A stretch of DNA of 64,000 bases from Candidatus Altimarinota bacterium (GTDB lineage: Bacteria; Patescibacteriota; Gracilibacteria; BD1-5; UBA6164). Location: positions 52,745-116,744 of the forward strand of contig JAQUZB010000004.1 in the NCBI GenBank assembly GCA_028691535.1, in the 5' to 3' direction. The position numbers and the translations under genes are program-made. The notes beneath the pieces were generated by a model. It did no database searches. It was not told where the DNA came from and was given only the letters and a program-made list of their open reading frames with translations. Position 1 is the stretch's first letter. Each line of letters starts with the position of its first letter. Shown one piece after another: positions 1-9,917 of this stretch.

Positions 1-140
1 GAGCTAGAAATAAAGCTATCGAATTAATGGAAAAATATAGAGATAGTACTGATAAAATGGATATGGAAAAATATATAGAAGCAGAAGATATGCTTCTAAA
101 ATCTATAGCTCAATTAAAACTAAGTGATACACTTAAATAA
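1..140 (+). CDS. C-terminal end of a protein, possibly ATP synthase epsilon subunit (partial)
   Basis: Only the last 45 residues are present, ending at TAA 138-140. They form a charged two-helix stretch (ARNKAIELMEK ... AEDMLLKSIAQLKL) with no TGA codon. The pattern resembles the C-terminal helical hairpin of the F1 ATP synthase epsilon subunit, which usually closes with an Ala-rich helix ending in a xLxRLK/QLKL-like motif. The start lies outside the window, so this rests on a short resemblance. A T-tailed hairpin follows at once, so the gene closes a transcription unit separate from the Hxs cluster. Confidence 0.45.
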   Translation, partial: ARNKAIELMEKYRDSTDKMDMEKYIEAEDMLLKSIAQLKLSDTLK

Positions 141-146
141 ATAAAA

Positions 147-187
147 TAATAAGACTAAAAAAGATTTGGTCTTATTATTTTTTTTAA
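147..187 (+). terminator. Rho-independent terminator
   Basis: The stem AATAAGAC/GTCTTATT is followed by a T-run. It ends the upstream transcript just before the Hxs cluster. Confidence 0.8.
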
Positions 188-193
188 TATAAT
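188..193 (+). promoter_or_regulatory. Possible -10 element of the Hxs cluster
   Basis: TATAAT lies 35 bases before the ATG of the first Hxs gene and right after the upstream terminator. No convincing -35 box is visible. In sequence this AT-rich such hexamers arise by chance, so this is only the best placed candidate. Confidence 0.3.
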
Positions 194-227
194 AATAATA
201 AATATTTTTATTTAATAATATTAGTTT

Positions 228-791
228 ATGGAAAAATTTTTGTCTCAAATAGTTGAATGAAATAAATTTGAATTAATTATCGATAAAAATTTATTTAATA
301 AAGATATAGTATTAAAAGCTGCATATAATTTTTTAGATAGAGGATATTTCTTTTTTAAATTAGACAAGAGTGAAAACATAACTTTAGTTTTTACAAAAAG
401 AGAAGAAAATTCTGAGAAAGTTGAGAATATAATTTCTGATTTTAGTGATGAATTATTATCAGTATATTTAAGAGATAAACTTGAAAGAGAAAATAAAACT
501 ATAAGAGAAACTATAGTTTCTCTTGCTATATCAAATAGTATTGATTCAAATAATTTTGTTGAAATGAATACTAATCTTCAAAATAATCAATGACAAAATC
601 AAATTGATTTTGATAAGGATATTGATGATATTTTAAGAGAAATCGAAAATGACCCTGAATTAAAAATTGATGAAGATGAAATTGAAAGGATCCTTAAAGA
701 AATAGAGGATGAATCAATTTTAGAAACTAAATCAGAAGTAAAACTAAATATTGATGGCTTGAAAAAGGCTAAAGAACAATTTAATAAATAG
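228..791 (+). CDS. hxsD: His-Xaa-Ser system protein HxsD-like
   Basis: The protein has 187 residues and two TGA glycines. Residues about 25-95 carry the HxsD pattern: an AAYNFLDRGYFF segment, then LLSVYLRDKLERENKTIRET, matching the family's LLNDYxLRE-type motif and the following ET-IRE helix. The HxsD domain is usually the whole protein (about 100 residues). Here residues about 105-187 add an acidic Asp/Glu/Ile-rich tail with no known domain. HxsD accompanies the radical-SAM maturases HxsB and HxsC; its role is not established, and a peptide-binding or scaffold role is an inference. It opens the cluster, directly followed by a small gene and hxsB. The start is the first ATG after the terminator. 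Confidence 0.75.
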
Positions 792-828
792 TTTCTTTAA
801 TATTTTGATAAAATTTAAACTTAAAAAT

Positions 829-1023
829 ATGAACAAAAGTTTTGAAGTAGATAAATATTTCTATCCTGTTGATTTAATTTCTATTTGAATAGATGATTTT
901 TCTGAAATTTCAACTATTAGTTTTAGTAATAATCTATTAACTATAGAATGAAATAATGAAGATGAAATAAATAACATATTTAATGAATTTATAAATTATA
1001 TTACTTGATTAATTAATGAATAG
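829..1023 (+). CDS. Small protein, possible degenerate second HxsD-like protein
   Basis: The protein has 64 residues with three TGA glycines, and its stop lies two bases before the hxsB start, so the two are surely co-transcribed. It opens with SFEVDKYFYPVDLIS, which recalls the VxxxxYPxxAI opening of HxsD proteins, and ends with NEFINYITGLINE, in the place of the LLNDYxLRE helix. It lacks the conserved central part. It could be a reduced HxsD, a peptide-recognition element or an unrelated small protein. The gene is certain from its position and frame; the relationship is weak. Confidence 0.6.
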
Positions 1024-1025
1024 AA

Positions 1026-2507
1026 ATGTTAAACATTGATAATTTAAAAAAAATAGATACAAATACTTGATTTTTCAGATTTAAGAAATTTTGAGATGAT
1101 TATCTAATAACAAATGATATAGCAAGATATTCATTTTTAACTAAAAATGAATTTTCTGATTTTATCTCAGGTAATATAAAAGAGTGAAAAAAATATACTG
1201 AATTATTAGAAAAAAAATTTATAAAGTGAGTGAATTACATAAATGACATGTCTTCTGCTTTTGCTTTAAAAAATAATTTTTTAGTATATTGACCATCACT
1301 TCATATAATAGTTACAACTCTTAGATGTAATCATAAATGCCAATATTGTCATGCGGCTGTTGCTCCAATGACTGCAAAAAATATGGATATGACAGAAGCT
1401 ACAGCAAAAAAAGTTGTTGATACTATTTTCTTTACAAGTAATCCAAGTTTAACTATTGAATTTCAATGATGAGAATCTCTTGTTAATTGGGATATTGTAA
1501 AGTATATAGTTGAATATGCTGAAAGTAGAGCATTACATTTAAAGAAAAATTTAACATTTGCACTTGTTTCAAATCTTTCACTTATGGATGATGAAAAATT
1601 AGAGTATTTAATTTCTCATAATGTTCAAATATCTACAAGTTTAGATTGAGATGAAGATACTCATAATTTTAATAGAACATTTAAAGAATGAAATAGTTTT
1701 GAAAAAGTATCATATTGGATTAAAAAAATTAATAAAGAATATGAAAATAAATGAATAAAAACTAAAGTTGGAGCACTATTAACAGTTACTAAAAAAACTC
1801 TAGATAGATATAAAGAGGTAATTGATACATATGTTTCATTATGATTAGATTGAATATTTTTAAGACCATTAAATCCATATTGATTTGCTGCTGCAGATTT
1901 AGAAAAATTAGGATATGAACCAAATGAATTTATTGATTTTTATAAAAAATCATTAGAATATATAATAGAACTGAATAAAAATTGAACAATATTTAAAGAA
2001 GCATTATCATCAATATATCTTTCAAAAATGCTTACTGAAAAAGATCCGAATTTCTTAGATGAAAGAAGTCCGTGTTGAGCGTGTATTTGACAAGTTGCAT
2101 ATAATTATGATTGAAAGATTTACTCTTGTGATGAGTGAAGAATGCTTTGAAGAATGTGAGATGATAATTTTCTAATGACAGAAGTTACAGAATCAGGTGC
2201 AGAGACTTATAAAAATATGATAGAAAGTGAAACTACAAAGATTATGGTTCAAGCATCAACTCTAGACTGATTACCATGATATAATGATAGTGTCTATAAA
2301 CCATATATTTGAGTATGTCCAATTCATAGTTATAAATTGAGTTGAAATATAATTCCAACTTATGCAAAAGATCATAAGAGAATACTTGATTATGCAGTAC
2401 TTGATTACTTATTTAATAAGATAAGAGTTGAAGAAGATAGAAAAGTATTTGAAAGATGGTTATGAATGGAAAACAATTTAGTTACTAGTCAGTGTGAATC
2501 TATTTAA
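1026..2507 (+). CDS. hxsB: His-Xaa-Ser system radical SAM maturase HxsB
   Basis: The protein has 493 residues, near the usual HxsB length of 450-480. The [4Fe-4S]/SAM motif CNHKCQYC sits at residues 101-108 after a TLR strand, and the GGES variant of the GGEP motif follows, encoded TGA-TGA. The C-terminal part has a SPASM-like cysteine set (SPCGACIGQ, then a YSCDEG motif and a late VCPIH), as in HxsB. HxsB is thought to modify the HxsA peptide with SAM and auxiliary iron-sulfur clusters; the chemistry is not fixed by sequence. It lies between the HxsD genes and the HxsA-type precursor, two bases after the previous stop. Identification is firm by motif and neighbourhood. Confidence 0.85.
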
Positions 2508-2537
2508 TATATAAAATATATTTATAATAATAAAATT

Positions 2538-2963
2538 ATGAATCAAAACAATAAAAAGCTTTTTCCAAAATTTAAAAAGAAATTGAAGTGATTTATCACT
2601 GATGAAAGTGGTAAAATTAGTAAGAAAGATGCTTTGTGATTAGCTGTTTGAGCTATGATTTTAAGTTGAGTTGATGAAGTCTGAGCGGCTATATCAAATT
2701 CTTCTAGTCCTGCTGTTTTACCTTATCCAGCTATCTCAGATTATGCTTGAGCTAATTATACTAATACAAATAATTTTACTATTATTAACTCAGCAACATG
2801 TAATCATTTTAGTTGAATAGTAAATTGACATTATAGCTGAACTTCATCAGTTAATTTATCTCAATCTCAAATACAATTAAATAGTCATGCAAGTCATGGT
2901 AGTCATGGTAGCCATGGTAGCCATGGTAGTCATGGTAGTCATGGTTCAGGTGGGTGGTGTTAA
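2538..2963 (+). CDS. hxsA: His-Xaa-Ser repeat protein HxsA (presumed modified precursor)
   Basis: The protein has 141 residues. Residues about 1-30 are basic and lead into ITDESGKISKKDALGLAVG, the SE-GKI-KK-x-GLG type opening of HxsA proteins. A hydrophobic stretch and a Ser/Asn/Thr-rich middle follow. The C-terminus is seven Ser-His-Xaa units (SHA once, SHG six times) and then SGGWC. This His-Xaa-Ser array is the feature the system is named for and is the likely substrate of the radical-SAM enzymes around it. Outside the array nine of ten glycines are TGA; in the array and tail all are GGT or GGG. No protease site is obvious. The gene lies directly after hxsB. Confidence 0.88.
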
Positions 2964-2993
2964 AAAATTATCTTATATTTTAATATATTTAGT

Positions 2994-3728
2994 ATGAAAC
3001 AAAAAGTAATTATATTTATTATATATTGATTAGTTTTTTTTGTTATATGAATTATATCATCATATTTATTTTTAAGTAAAAGTTTGGTTAATAATACAAA
3101 TGTAACTACAACTATAACTGGTAGTGAATTAACTGATTGAGAAGAAGATACTGAAATAGTAGATGAAAATACATTCTGAACTTGAATTTCATTAAAAAAA
3201 GCACTTTTAAAAAATTGAAATTTTTCTGAAAATATAAATTTAATTGCTGAAAAATTTAACTTTGCTGAATTATTAGTAAATGAATTTTCTAAAGTAAAAA
3301 GTGAAAAATCTTTTGATTTATATTTAGATAAATTTTGAGCACAAGATATAGTTTCTGTTTTTTGAAAATTAAAAAATAAAGAAGGTTTATATAAATACTA
3401 TAATTTACTTTTTGATAAATATAATGTACCTAATGAAGATAAAGAATATTATTTTTGAATTATAGATACATTTATATTAAATTGAACTTATAGTTGAACA
3501 TATTTATATAATTGAACACCAGATTCTTCAGTTATACCTTTATTAAATTTATCATTAGATGAAAAATTAAAAATATGTAAAGATAGTTTCTCTACTGTTG
3601 AAGCTGATTTAGTAAGTTGTAATAAATATTCTATAATATTATCTTCTGATAAAGAAAATAATTATTGTGAAAAATTAGAAAATAATGATAAAAGATTATG
3701 TGAGGATATTTTATCGTTAATAAAATAA
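2994..3728 (+). CDS. Membrane-anchored extracytoplasmic protein of unknown function
   Basis: The protein has 244 residues. Residues about 4-27 form one membrane segment (KVIIFIIYGLVFFVIGIISS), followed by a Thr/Asp/Glu-rich linker and a mostly helical domain with a few cysteines near the C-terminus (KIC, VSC, YC, LC), which could form disulfides outside the cell. No known family was recognised. It sits between hxsA and a radical-SAM gene with about 20-30 base gaps, so it belongs to the Hxs operon. A receptor, exporter partner or protease partner for the modified peptide are possible roles, all inferred from position. Confidence 0.7.
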
Positions 3729-3749
3729 ATATATTTTAATTATCTTTTA

Positions 3750-4886
3750 ATGATATTAAATGATTTTCAGAGTACTATATTAAAGAATTTCGATAAACAA
3801 ATATATTTTTCAAAAGTTCTAATTTGAGAAGAATGTCCTTTACGTTGTAAATATTGTTTTGTTGATAAAGAGAGTGAAAATATTATATCTTTAGAAACTC
3901 TATATAGATATATAGATTTGTTATTGTTTTCTCCTTGAAATGTAAAGTTATTACATTTATTATGATGAGAACCATTGTTGCACAAAAATATATTAAAAAG
4001 TTGAGTTTTATATGCCCGTAAAGTACAAAAATTTTTATGAAAAGATTTAACTATATCTTTTTGTACAAGTTGATTATTATTTGATGAAGATATATTAAAA
4101 TTTGTTTTAGAAAATGATATAAAATTAGCATGGAGTATTGATTGACCTCAACATATACATGATGATATGAGAATTTCTAAAACATGAGCATGAACTTATA
4201 AAAATGCAATAAAACATAAACATAAAGTTTTTTGATTAGTTCCAGATAGAAATTTATGATTAGCAATAGTTGTAAGTAATAAATTTGAAATTGCTAATAA
4301 TTTATTTGAAAGTTTTAAATATTTAGTTGAGGAAGAGTGATTTACTTCTATGCAAATTTCATCTGCTGATGGTGAACCATGGAGTAAAGCTTCTTTCAGA
4401 GTGTTCATAAAAAACTACATAAAAATTCATGAATATATATTAGAAAATATTGAAAAATGAAAGAAATTTATATATTTAAATACAATGAATAAAGAATTTC
4501 GTTATTGATTATTATCTACTCTTCGTCATGAGGAATGAAGATGTATCTGGTTTTATACAGATTGTTGGGTAAATTGAGATATAGTTTTTGATCCTTTTGT
4601 TCATAAAGATGATATGCATTCTAGAAATCATGTTGCTTGAAATGTTAATTCAGATACATTTATAAATGATGTTAATGAATATATTTGATGTACTTATAAG
4701 CAAAATTCTATGAATTGTATTAATTGTCATAAAAAATATTTCTCAAAAATTTCTATTAATAATCATGTTTTAAAATATAGAGATGAAGTTACTTTATTTT
4801 TTGCTAATAAGATTAAAAAATTAGCTGAAACTAATAAAATTTATAGAGATTATATTGATGAAGCAAAAGAACAAATGTATGTTTAA
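3750..4886 (+). CDS. Radical SAM protein with SPASM-like cysteine-rich C-terminus
   Basis: The protein has 378 residues. The CPLRCKYC cluster motif is at residues 29-36 and LLGGEPL follows, its glycines encoded by TGA. The C-terminal third has cysteines in CIWFYTDCW and CTYKQNSMNCINCHKKYF, suggesting one or two auxiliary clusters, as in anaerobic sulfatase-maturase and SPASM peptide modifiers. It is the last gene before the internal hairpin at 4911-4949. The substrate is unknown, but its place in the cluster suggests the HxsA peptide. It does not look like classical HxsC; that pattern is in the gene at 13751. Confidence 0.85.
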
Positions 4887-4910
4887 AATATAAGTATCAA
4901 TTTCATATTT

Positions 4911-4949
4911 TTTTACTCCTAGATATTTATATCAGGAGTTTTTATTTTA
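4911..4949 (+). terminator. Strong internal hairpin, terminator or attenuator inside the cluster
   Basis: ACTCCT-A-GATAT and ATATC-AGGAGT form an almost perfect stem followed by TTTTTATTTT. No clear promoter lies in the 12 bases before the next ATG, so it may only partly terminate, separating a highly expressed precursor section from the long enzyme section. Confidence 0.7.
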
Positions 4950-4960
4950 AAATAAATAAT

Positions 4961-6064
4961 ATGACACAAATTAAATGAGCTTTCGCTATAAAATTACATG
5001 AATTATGTAATGAAAAATGTAGTTTTTGTTTTCAAGATAATGAAACAAGACATAAAAAATTTTGATTTGAAGATGAAAAAATTTTTCAAATTATTAATTA
5101 TGCATTTAAACAATGATATAAAATTATATATTTTACTTGATGAGAGCCATTAATTCATAAAAGTATTATTAAATTCATTAAATTTTCAAAAAAAATTTGA
5201 TTTGAATATATATACATACAGACTAATTGAGTTTTATTGTCAGATTATGATTTTGCAAAAAAATGTTATGATAGTTGAGCTACTATGTTTCATATTTCTT
5301 TACATCATAGTGATTCAAAAATCCATGATGAACTTGTTAATCTGCCTTGAGCATATGATAAAGTTTTAAAATGAATTCTTAATTTGCAAAAACTTTGAGC
5401 TTATCTTTGAATTCATATTGTTCTAAATAAGAAAAATTATAAAGATATATCAGATATAGTTAAATTTATTTTTTGAAAAGGGATTATAAATATTACTATT
5501 TTATTTCCAATAATACAATGAAGTATTATAAAAAATTATAATGAAGTATGAATAACATATAATGAAGTCATCCCTTATATTAAAGACACTTTTAGTCTTT
5601 ATTGAAATTTAACTTGAAAATATTTATATGTTATAAATATTCCACCATGTTTAATTAAATGATATGAAAAATATATAATAACTTGAATAAATAGTGTTTT
5701 GTTAGAGTTGAATTGAAAAAAAATAATTTATTTTGATGAAAAATCTACTTCTAATTACTATATTAATCATTGTTCTAGCTGTGATTATAGAAAAAAATGT
5801 CCTTGAGTAGATAAAGCATATTTAGATATTAATTGAGATGAAAAATTTTTAGACTTAGTTTTGAGTTTAGAAAATAAAAATACGAATAATGTACAGGATA
5901 ATAATTTTGTATCATTTATCCCTAGAAGTAATTTTTATAATAATTATTTATCAAATTTAATATTATCTAATCAATTTAGTATATCTCAAAATATGCCTAT
6001 AACCTGATTTGATGAATTAAACTTATTTAATAAACAAAATGTTTATAAAGAAATTTTTTTATAA
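4961..6064 (+). CDS. Radical SAM protein, close paralogue of the gene at 18283
   Basis: The protein has 367 residues, with the motif CNEKCSFC at residues 16-23, YFTGGEPL, a YIQTNG strand and SLHHSDSKIHDELVNLPGA. The same order and wording (LCNEKC, TGGEPL, QTNGV, LHHxxxxIHDxLVxLPGA) recur in the gene at 18283, so the two are duplicates that diverged. The C-terminus has HCSSCDYRKKCPGVDK, a CxxC-x5-C set for an auxiliary cluster. It begins the long second transcription unit. Its product is probably a modification of the cluster's peptide. Confidence 0.85.
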
Positions 6065-6078
6065 GTTAAATATTAATT

Positions 6079-6768
6079 ATGAAAGAACTTTTTCTCAAGT
6101 TTGATAATTTTGATTCACTGGAATTCACATTATGAAATAATGATTTATCTGTAAATAAAATTTTATTTCAATATTTTAATTTAGAAAATAATCAAATTAA
6201 TATTTTAAATAATTTCAGAAATTTAATATCTTGAAAAAATCTTGTTTTTCTTGATTTTTTAGTAAATGAATTTTTAGACTCAAATATAAATTTTCATTTT
6301 TGAATAGATAAATCAAATAGTAGATATAAAATATTTATACCTTTATATAATATGGATTTTAAATATTGTTTAAAAAAGATTGTAAATATTAAAAATAAAT
6401 TATGAATTAAAAAATCATATAACTTAGAAAAAAATTTTTTAAAATTTGATTGTATATGATTTGATTTTAGAGATTGAGAAGTTGATTTTAAAGTTTATGA
6501 ATTAATAGAGGATAATAATTTTGATTTATTACCAGTAAATATATCAAACAATAATATTAAAGAACAATGATATTTAAAAACTTTTTGATGAAGAAGAAAA
6601 AAATTTTTTAGGTTTAATAATTATATAGATATTGATTCTTTTTCTATTTCTTTTAATACTGAAGTAATAAAAGAAATAGAAAAAGAAATAAATAATTATT
6701 ATATATTAAAAAATAAAGTAAAATATTATTGCATTGAGGGATGAAATGAAGAAATTTATTTTTTTTAA
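6079..6768 (+). CDS. Uncharacterised protein of the Hxs cluster
   Basis: The protein has 229 residues, is rich in Asn, Lys, Ile and Phe, and has no signal or membrane segment. I recognise no motif. Between residues about 150 and 185 lies a basic aromatic stretch (YLKTFGGRRKKFFRF), which could bind nucleotide or an acidic peptide. It lies 14 bases after a radical-SAM gene and 12 before another unknown gene. A dedicated peptide-recognition or scaffold protein is possible but only by position. Confidence 0.7.
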
Positions 6769-6780
6769 TAAAAATTTATA

Positions 6781-7416
6781 ATGTTAAGTAAACAATATTT
6801 AAATTTTTTAAATATATTTTGAAATACTTCTAATTGAGTATCTTGATTCTCTGATAATATAAATAGCTTTGAATTAGTTCTAAATATATTTAATCATATT
6901 GAAAATATAAGTGATTTTGAAAATTTTCGTAGAAATTTTCCGCCAGAATGGATTTATATACCAGCAGTAAGACTAGGAGATATAAAATTATGGGAATTAT
7001 TTTTTAATTATACATATGAATATCATATAAAAAATGATCAATCATTTGTAATAAGGATGAATGATATAAATATAAAAAATAAAATAGATTTTATTGATTA
7101 TATGTTAGATATATATAATAAAATATTAAGTTGATGATTAGAATATGATCCCTGGTCTGATATGTCAACTACATTTTGTAAAGAAAACATAACTAAAATT
7201 ATAAAAGAATATTGTTCTGAAAAAGTTATTAATGAATTTAATAACGATATGGAAATTCATCCAATTGAAAGAAGATGAGCAATAAATAAAGTATTATTCT
7301 ATCATGCAACTTTACAAAATAAATATGTAGATAAAATATTTGATGATTATAATGAATGAAAAAATACGAAAAGATTAGCAAAAGATTTTCTTAATTATTT
7401 AGATAAATTAAAATAA
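6781..7416 (+). CDS. Uncharacterised protein of the Hxs cluster
   Basis: The protein has 211 residues, soluble and mixed alpha/beta in appearance. A readable core is RRNFPPEWIYIPAVRLGDIK, and the C-terminal half has helices with YDPWSDMSTTFCKEN. No catalytic motif is clear. It is followed seven bases later by the 2OG-Fe(II) oxygenase gene, so it may act with it. It is cytoplasmic and of unknown function. Confidence 0.7.
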
Positions 7417-7423
7417 TTTTATT

Positions 7424-8197
7424 ATGAAAAATTTTATAAATAAAAAATATTTAAATAAAGTAGTTATAGATAAAATTTCTAAAGAATTTAATTCTAGAAA
7501 TCCAATATCATACTATGTTTTTGATGATTTTATAAAACCAGAAGTTTATAATTTAGTAGAGTCTGAATTATCATTAATAAAAGATTTTAATGTAATTGAT
7601 AAAAGAATAAATCATTTTATAAACAATAAAACTATACTTTTAAATTCTATAAATTTTTCTAAGTTATATAATTTTTTCATATCTGAAGATTTTGAAAATT
7701 TCCTCCAAATTATTTATAAAAAAGAGTTGAAAAAATATAGAAAAATTACTTCAGAGTTTCTTGAAGAAAAAATATGAATAAAAAAATCAGGAGTAGTTCA
7801 AATATATGAAAAATGAGATTTTATGTGATGGCATACTGATATAGCTAAAGATATGGAGAGAGAAAAATTATATAATAAATGATGATTTATTGAATGGGAT
7901 AAATGTATAGTAACTAAATTTGATGAAGTGGGGGCATTTATTTATTATATATATAATTCAGATAATAATTGGGATTCTTCAAAATGATGAGTTTTAGAAA
8001 TGTGAAAAATTGAATGAAATGATATAGTTCCATATAAAGAAGTTTTTCCATTAAGGAATAGATTAGTCATTATTAAGTCATCAAATAAATCGTATCATAG
8101 AGTTACTGAGGTTTTAGGTGATTTAGATTTTAGAGTTACAATTCAAGATTTGTTATTTAATAAATATGCTGAGATATGAGAAGAAATAATGTATTAG
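7424..8197 (+). CDS. 2OG-Fe(II) oxygenase (prolyl-hydroxylase-like)
   Basis: The protein has 257 residues. The N-terminal part has YYVFDDFIKPEVYNLVESEL, typical of the opening of prolyl 4-hydroxylase-like oxygenases. The facial triad reads His137-x-Asp139 (in MGWHTD) and His225 (in SYHRVTEV), with Arg237 in DFRVTIQD placed to bind 2-oxoglutarate. Such enzymes hydroxylate amino-acid side chains using O2 and 2-oxoglutarate. Oxygen use sits oddly beside many oxygen-sensitive radical-SAM enzymes. The reading frame overlaps the start of the next radical-SAM gene by 22 bases, which suggests translational coupling. Confidence 0.8.
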
Positions 8198-9915
8198 ATA
8201 TTTATATAACAGAAGTTTGTAATCTTAACTGTGAATATTGTTATGTTGATATTAAAAAAGTAGAATCTGATTGAGTTAATTCAAATGAATTTATTGAAAA
8301 AGTTTCATTACTTGATTATGATAATATAAGATTTTTATGATGAGAACCATTAATAAAATTTAATGAAATAAAAGATATAATTAATAGTGTTAAATCTAAA
8401 AATAATAAAATTCAATTTAGTATTATAACAAATTGAATTTTATTAAATGAAGAAAAATTAAATTATTTTAAATTAAATTCTGTTAGTATTGCAGTTTCAT
8501 TACATGATGAAGTTTTAAAAAAGTTTAGAGATGAAAATTTTTTAAAAATTTTATTAAAATATAAAGATAATATTGGTTTTATATTATTGATTAAATATAC
8601 TAAGGAAAAGTTAACAACTAAGATTTTTATTTTACTTTCAAATATGTGATTTAAAAATTTTTCAATTTCACCTATTACTTCAGATGAATGGAATAATTTA
8701 GAAAATTTAGAAAATGAGATTAAAATTATTATAAATCATATTTTTAATAATTCACATATAAATATCTCAGAAGCAAGTTGGACATATTTAAAAAATTTAA
8801 ATATTGATAAATTTTGTACAAGGGAACAAGTTGATAAAAAATGAGATAATAAACTTTGTAATAGATTTAGTAGTGAAGATTTTTTATCTAAAGGTACAAA
8901 TATATCAAAAATAAGAAAATTATTTAATGAAGTGAATAATTGTTCAAATTGTGAGGATAGATGGTTTTGTGTTTGTCCTTTTTGATGGTATATAGATAAT
9001 TTTTGAAATAAGATTGAGAATAATGAAATCAAAATAAAAAATTTCCATAAACTTAACAAAGCATTTATTAAGTTTTATAAAGAAATTTCTAATATCAGAT
9101 GAAATAAAAATTTTCTTACAAAAAATATTGATGAAATTAGATTTAATTTAACAAATCAATGTAATTTAAGATGTGATTATTGTTATCTTAAATTTGATAA
9201 TGAAAAATTAGATTTAAGTGTTTGAAAAAATATAATTGATTATTATTTAGAACAAGAGTGAAATAATAAAATAATTTCTTTTTTTTGATGAGAACCTTTA
9301 TTAGAATTTAAACTTTTAGAAGAGCTTGTAGAATATGCTAATATAAAATCTAAATTTTTAAATAAAAATATTTCATTTAAGATTGCAACTAATTTAATAT
9401 TATTAAATGATAAGATAATTGATTTTTTATTAATTAATAATTTTGATCTACATATTTCTTTTAATTGAAAATGAAATATAAATGATATTACAAGAGATAA
9501 TAGTACAAAAATATTATTATCTAAGATAGATTTGTTGAAATCAAAAAATTTTAATTTTGAAAAAATTGTTATTTTAAATGTAATATTTCCACATACAATT
9601 TCATATATATGAGAAAATTTAACTTATTTTGAATTATTGTGATTTAAAAACATAAATTTTGAAATATATTTATGAAATAAATATATTTGGACTAGAACAG
9701 ATATAAATTCATTATATGATGAATTTAAAAAACAAAAAAATCTTTGAATATTGGATAAGCTAAATATAATTAATTATATTTCAAGTTTGAATAAATATAC
9801 TTTTTTAGATATTTCAACTTCTTGAAAAATAAGTGAAAATTCATTAATTTTTTTTAATGATAATATTGATTTTTCACCTAAGTTAGAATTAAATAATATT
9901 TTTAAAAATTTATAA
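8176..9915 (+). CDS. Tandem (double) radical SAM protein
   Basis: The protein has 579 residues with two complete radical-SAM domains. The first motif is CNLNCEYC at residues 15-22 with FLGGEPL; the second is CNLRCDYC at 329-336 with FFGGEPL. Between them lies a cysteine-rich section (CTREQ, LCNRFS, CSNCEDRWFCVCPFG), consistent with auxiliary clusters closing the first domain. The second half has no matching cysteine tail. The ATG lies inside the preceding oxygenase gene. A fusion of two modification activities on one chain is the natural reading; the order of reactions is unknown. Confidence 0.87.
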
Positions 9916-9917
9916 TT

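Noticed and set aside
3750..4886. This radical-SAM gene might be hxsC because it directly follows the precursor region.
   Set aside because: Its motif order and cysteine tail fit SPASM-type modifiers; the HxsC pattern with a CxxxCxMC motif is found at 13751.
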